Assembly: GCA_030038335.1 (NCBI GenBank)
Contig: JASHPC010000086.1
Location: 1 to 15,540, forward strand
Reading direction: 5' to 3'
Source: Vulcanimicrobiota bacterium
GTDB lineage: Bacteria; Vulcanimicrobiota; Vulcanimicrobiia; Vulcanimicrobiales; Vulcanimicrobiaceae
Length of the DNA stretch: 15,540 bases
Shown: piece by piece, positions 13,471 through 15,540 of the stretch
Layout of the letters: every line of letters starts with the position of its first letter
Position numbering within the stretch: position 1 is the stretch's first letter
Notes under the pieces: model-generated
The model's input: the letters and a program-made list of their open reading frames with translations, nothing else
Databases searched by the model: none
Told to the model about the DNA's origin: nothing
Program-made: the position numbers and the translations under genes

Positions 13471-13512
13471 GAGCGCGTTAACGGATCGTTTACTTCTCGT
13501 AAAGACGCCGTG

Positions 13513-13528
13513 CGCGCCGCGCGGCGCG
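13513..13528. other. 16-bp GC palindrome before the glycosidase-like lipoprotein gene
   Basis: CGCGCCGCGCGGCGCG is a perfect palindrome inside the 89-bp gap after the YaiO-like gene. It could fold as a hairpin that attenuates read-through, but no U-tract follows. GC-only composition makes chance more likely than for an AT-containing palindrome. Confidence 0.35.
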
Positions 13529-13559
13529 TCCGATATATGCGGAGAGGCAAGGACGCCGC

Positions 13560-14738
13560 ATGTATCGGGGGACATCATTACACCGCAAGACGCGCAGTGC
13601 CGCAGCGCTCGCTGCGCTGTTTGCATTGAGCGCGCTCGTCTCGGGATGCGGAGGCAGCGGGGGCACCGGCAGCAGCGTCATCCCGGGCGTTCCCTCGAAC
13701 GCGTCGCACTCGGTCGTCGTTGGACAGTACGAGAGCGACATGAACGTCTCGGCGAGCTGGCTCGACGGCGAGCAGCTCTCAGACGGCGCAATTCTCTACT
13801 CGAGCAGCGAGATCGAGCCGTACTTCGCAAATCTCGCTGCGACCGGCCTCACGAAGATTCCGGGACAACTCGACCACGTCCGCGCGTGGATGCAGTGGTT
13901 CGTCGCTCATATCAATACGACCGACGTCTGGAACTTGGGCAATACGATCTACGACTACACGGTGAGCGGCACGACCGAAACTCCTAAGGACTCTGCCGAC
14001 TCCGTCGATTCGTATAACGCTACCTTCCTTACGCTCGCACGCGAACTCTACGACACCGGCGATTCGGCGTCGCGAAAATACGTCGTCTCCATCATGCCGA
14101 CGCTCGAAAATCTTGCGAACACGGTTCTCAAGCTGCAGCAGTCTGACGGCTTGACGATCGCGATGCCCAGCTACTCGATGGCCTATCTCATGGACAATAG
14201 CGAAGTCTACCGTGGGCTGACGGACCTCGCCTATCTGGAAACGGCGACTTCGCGTAATACGGCGGATGCAACCGTCTATCAGAGTGCTGCGGGGCGAGTG
14301 TCAGCGGGAATCGCGACGCTCTGGAACGCGAGCAGCGGGACGTACGCTTACGCGAAGGGTGAGCCCGGCGGAACCGTTGACGCATCGACATGGAGCGTTT
14401 GGTATCCTGATGCGACCGCGCAGATATTTCCGATTCTTGACGGCGTCATCTCGCCGTCTTCGACACAGGCGCAATCGGTGTGGACGAGCTTCAACGCGAC
14501 GTATGCATCGCAATGGGAGACGCTGCAGACTCCTGATGGATTTCCTTGGGCCAACATCGCCGACACGGCCGTGCTCATGAACGACACGAGTGCTGCGCAG
14601 ACGTACGTGCAGAACGCGGTTGCGGATTACGCGCTCAAGGACTTTCCGTGGCCGTGGTACTGCGCGGAAGACGGCTGGTATCTGCGCATGATGAACCAGC
14701 TGCAGATCGGCGACGCCGCCGAAGTCGCCGACAACTAA
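13560..14738 (+). CDS. Lipoprotein with six-hairpin-glycosidase-like fold
   Basis: 392 residues: lipoprotein signal (AALFALSALVSGC, lipid Cys30) and a Gly/Ser tether, then an all-helical domain with repeated helix-pair signatures (DHVRAWMQWFVAHIN, DSYNATFLTLARELYDTGD, ADATVYQSAAGRVSAGIATL, QSVWTSFNATYASQWETLQT) that fits an (alpha/alpha)6 barrel. Candidate acid residues are in DSADSVDSYNA (D144, D147, D150) and near the end in WPWYCAEDGWYL. I cannot place it in a numbered glycoside hydrolase or lyase family. In synthase-dependent polysaccharide systems a periplasmic hydrolase or lyase trims polymer (BcsZ, PgaB, AlgL), so that role is inferred. AAGGA sits 6 bases before the ATG. It is the last gene of the plus-strand cluster, 89 bp after the YaiO-like gene. 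Confidence 0.78.
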   Translation: MYRGTSLHRKTRSAAALAALFALSALVSGCGGSGGTGSSVIPGVPSNASHSVVVGQYESDMNVSASWLDGEQLSDGAILYSSSEIEPYFANLAATGLTKIPGQLDHVRAWMQWFVAHINTTDVWNLGNTIYDYTVSGTTETPKDSADSVDSYNATFLTLARELYDTGDSASRKYVVSIMPTLENLANTVLKLQQSDGLTIAMPSYSMAYLMDNSEVYRGLTDLAYLETATSRNTADATVYQSAAGRVSAGIATLWNASSGTYAYAKGEPGGTVDASTWSVWYPDATAQIFPILDGVISPSSTQAQSVWTSFNATYASQWETLQTPDGFPWANIADTAVLMNDTSAAQTYVQNAVADYALKDFPWPWYCAEDGWYLRMMNQLQIGDAAEVADN

Positions 14739-14759
14739 GACGCTCGCCGGCTCGGGTGG

Positions 14760-15230
14760 CTAACGTTCGACGTGGCAGGTTACGTTGTGACGCTCGAAAT
14801 ACCGCTGATGGTACGCTTCGGCCGGCCAAAATCGTTCAGCTGAAGCGATTTGCGTCGCTATCGGTTTCCCGAGCTTTACCTGTTCCCGCGCGAGGGAGGC
14901 GCGCGCCTCCGCCTCCTGTTGGGGTGAGTTAAAGAAGATCGCCGATCTATATTGCGTGCCGATGTCGGGACCTTGACGGTTTACTTGCGTCGGATCGTGG
15001 ATTTTCCAGAAGACGTCGAGCAGCGCGCCGTACGAAACGCGTGCGGGGTCGAACGTAATCTCCGCTGCCTCCGCGTGTCCCGTCGTGTGTCCGCAAACTT
15101 GCTCGTACGTTGGGTTATCGGCCGTGCCGCCGGTGTATCCGACAAGGACGTCGACGACCCCGGGAACGTGCCGGAACGCTTGTTCCGTGCCCCAGAAGCA
15201 GCCGGCCGCGAACGTTGCTCTCTCAGTCAC
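14760..15230 (-). CDS. msrA: Peptide methionine sulfoxide reductase MsrA
   Basis: 156 residues, full length for MsrA. The catalytic motif GCFWGTEQAF carries the nucleophile Cys11. GYTGG, NPTYEQVC, HAEA, FWKIHDPTQVNRQGPDIGTQYRSAIF and HQRYFERH are all family hallmarks. A Cys at 152 near the C-terminus is in the right place to resolve the sulfenic acid. The enzyme reduces methionine-S-sulfoxide in damaged proteins, with thioredoxin as electron donor. There is no signal peptide, so it acts in the cytoplasm. The start is GTG 15230. It follows lysA by 30 bp on the same strand and converges with the polysaccharide operon, whose stop is 21 bp away; no clear hairpin separates them. Confidence 0.97.
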   Translation of the reverse strand: MTERATFAAGCFWGTEQAFRHVPGVVDVLVGYTGGTADNPTYEQVCGHTTGHAEAAEITFDPARVSYGALLDVFWKIHDPTQVNRQGPDIGTQYRSAIFFNSPQQEAEARASLAREQVKLGKPIATQIASAERFWPAEAYHQRYFERHNVTCHVER

Positions 15231-15260
15231 GAAGCGTACTTGGACGATTCGTCTGTGCTT

Positions 15261-15540
15261 TCATTCCGAAGGACGCGAGCGAGTCACGCAGCGACGCGAC
15301 GGTGCATCGTTTCTCAGGACGTCGTCGATCTTCTCACGATGCGCGAGCACCTGCGTCTGGCCATTGTAAACGCCGATGACTGCCGGACGCGTGAAGCGGT
15401 TGTAGTTGCTCGCCATGCTGTACGTGTATGCGCCGGTGACGGTCATTGCAACGAGATCGCCTTCACGCAGCGTCGCGGGCAGCATCGCTCGTCCCAGCTC
15501 GTCGTTCTCGCAGGACCGGCCGCAGAGCGTGACTTCCTGC
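15261..15540 (-). CDS. lysA: Diaminopimelate decarboxylase, C-terminal part (N-terminus outside window)
   Basis: The frame is open from the right edge to a TGA at 15261 and gives the last 92 or so residues of a group-IV PLP-dependent decarboxylase. Hallmarks: VTLCGRSCENDEL (the Cys-Glu pair that contacts the substrate, on the partner subunit), LREGDLVAM, GAYTYSMASNYN (the PLP-contacting Tyr) and FTRPAVIGVYNG, in the order expected of LysA. It makes L-lysine from meso-diaminopimelate. The internal ATG at 15485 lies inside this domain and is not the start. A tail of about 15 residues after DDVLRND is slightly longer than usual. Confidence 0.92.
   Translation of the reverse strand, partial: QEVTLCGRSCENDELGRAMLPATLREGDLVAMTVTGAYTYSMASNYNRFTRPAVIGVYNGQTQVLAHREKIDDVLRNDAPSRRCVTRSRPSE

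Noticed and set aside
13463..13477. Hairpin CGCGCT/AGCGCG over the YaiO-like stop as a terminator
   Set aside because: The stem is only six pairs and no U-run follows closely; it is likely chance in GC-rich sequence.

Overview
The window looks like chromosomal DNA of a GC-rich, diderm (outer-membrane) bacterium. It encodes several outer-membrane beta-barrels, periplasmic proteins with signal peptides and Gly-rich lipoproteins. I cannot assign a phylum by eye. The mix of genes and the strongly Ala/Thr/Gly-rich secreted proteins would fit a little-studied environmental lineage such as Eremiobacterota/WPS-2, but this is only a guess. No insertion sequence, phage gene or CRISPR array is visible.

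Layout. Positions 1-2091 (minus strand) hold a TPR-repeat periplasmic protein, a gamma-carbonic-anhydrase-like hexapeptide protein that has lost one zinc ligand, and the 5' part of a small unknown protein that leaves the window and overlaps the previous stop by one base. Positions 2124-2658 hold a small hypothetical gene and a complete tRNA-Thr(CGT). Positions ~2728-3351 encode a NarL/LuxR-type response regulator whose receiver domain extends upstream of any ordinary start codon.

The centrepiece, 3377-7879 (minus strand), is a five-gene cluster that matches in order and domain content the Pseudomonas functional-amyloid operon fapBCDEF. It encodes a minor repeat subunit (FapB-like), a major repeat subunit with four exact 62-residue repeats (FapC-like), a C39 cysteine peptidase (FapD), a FapE-like secreted protein, and a trimeric-coiled-coil plus beta-barrel exporter (FapF). 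No fapA is visible. A UUCG-capped hairpin sits between fapC and fapD, and the last genes are tightly coupled.

Positions 8020-14738 (plus strand) carry a divergently transcribed exopolysaccharide-type locus: a multi-pass membrane protein, a processive GT2 synthase, a membrane-anchored hexapeptide/bactofilin-like protein, a beta-propeller lipoprotein, a YaiO-type outer-membrane barrel and a six-hairpin-glycosidase-like lipoprotein. The two operons share a 140-bp intergenic region holding a 13-bp inverted repeat. I infer a biofilm-matrix island making an extracellular amyloid and a polysaccharide together, with the nearby response regulator as a candidate controller. Positions 14760-15540 (minus strand) return to housekeeping genes: msrA and the 3' end of lysA.
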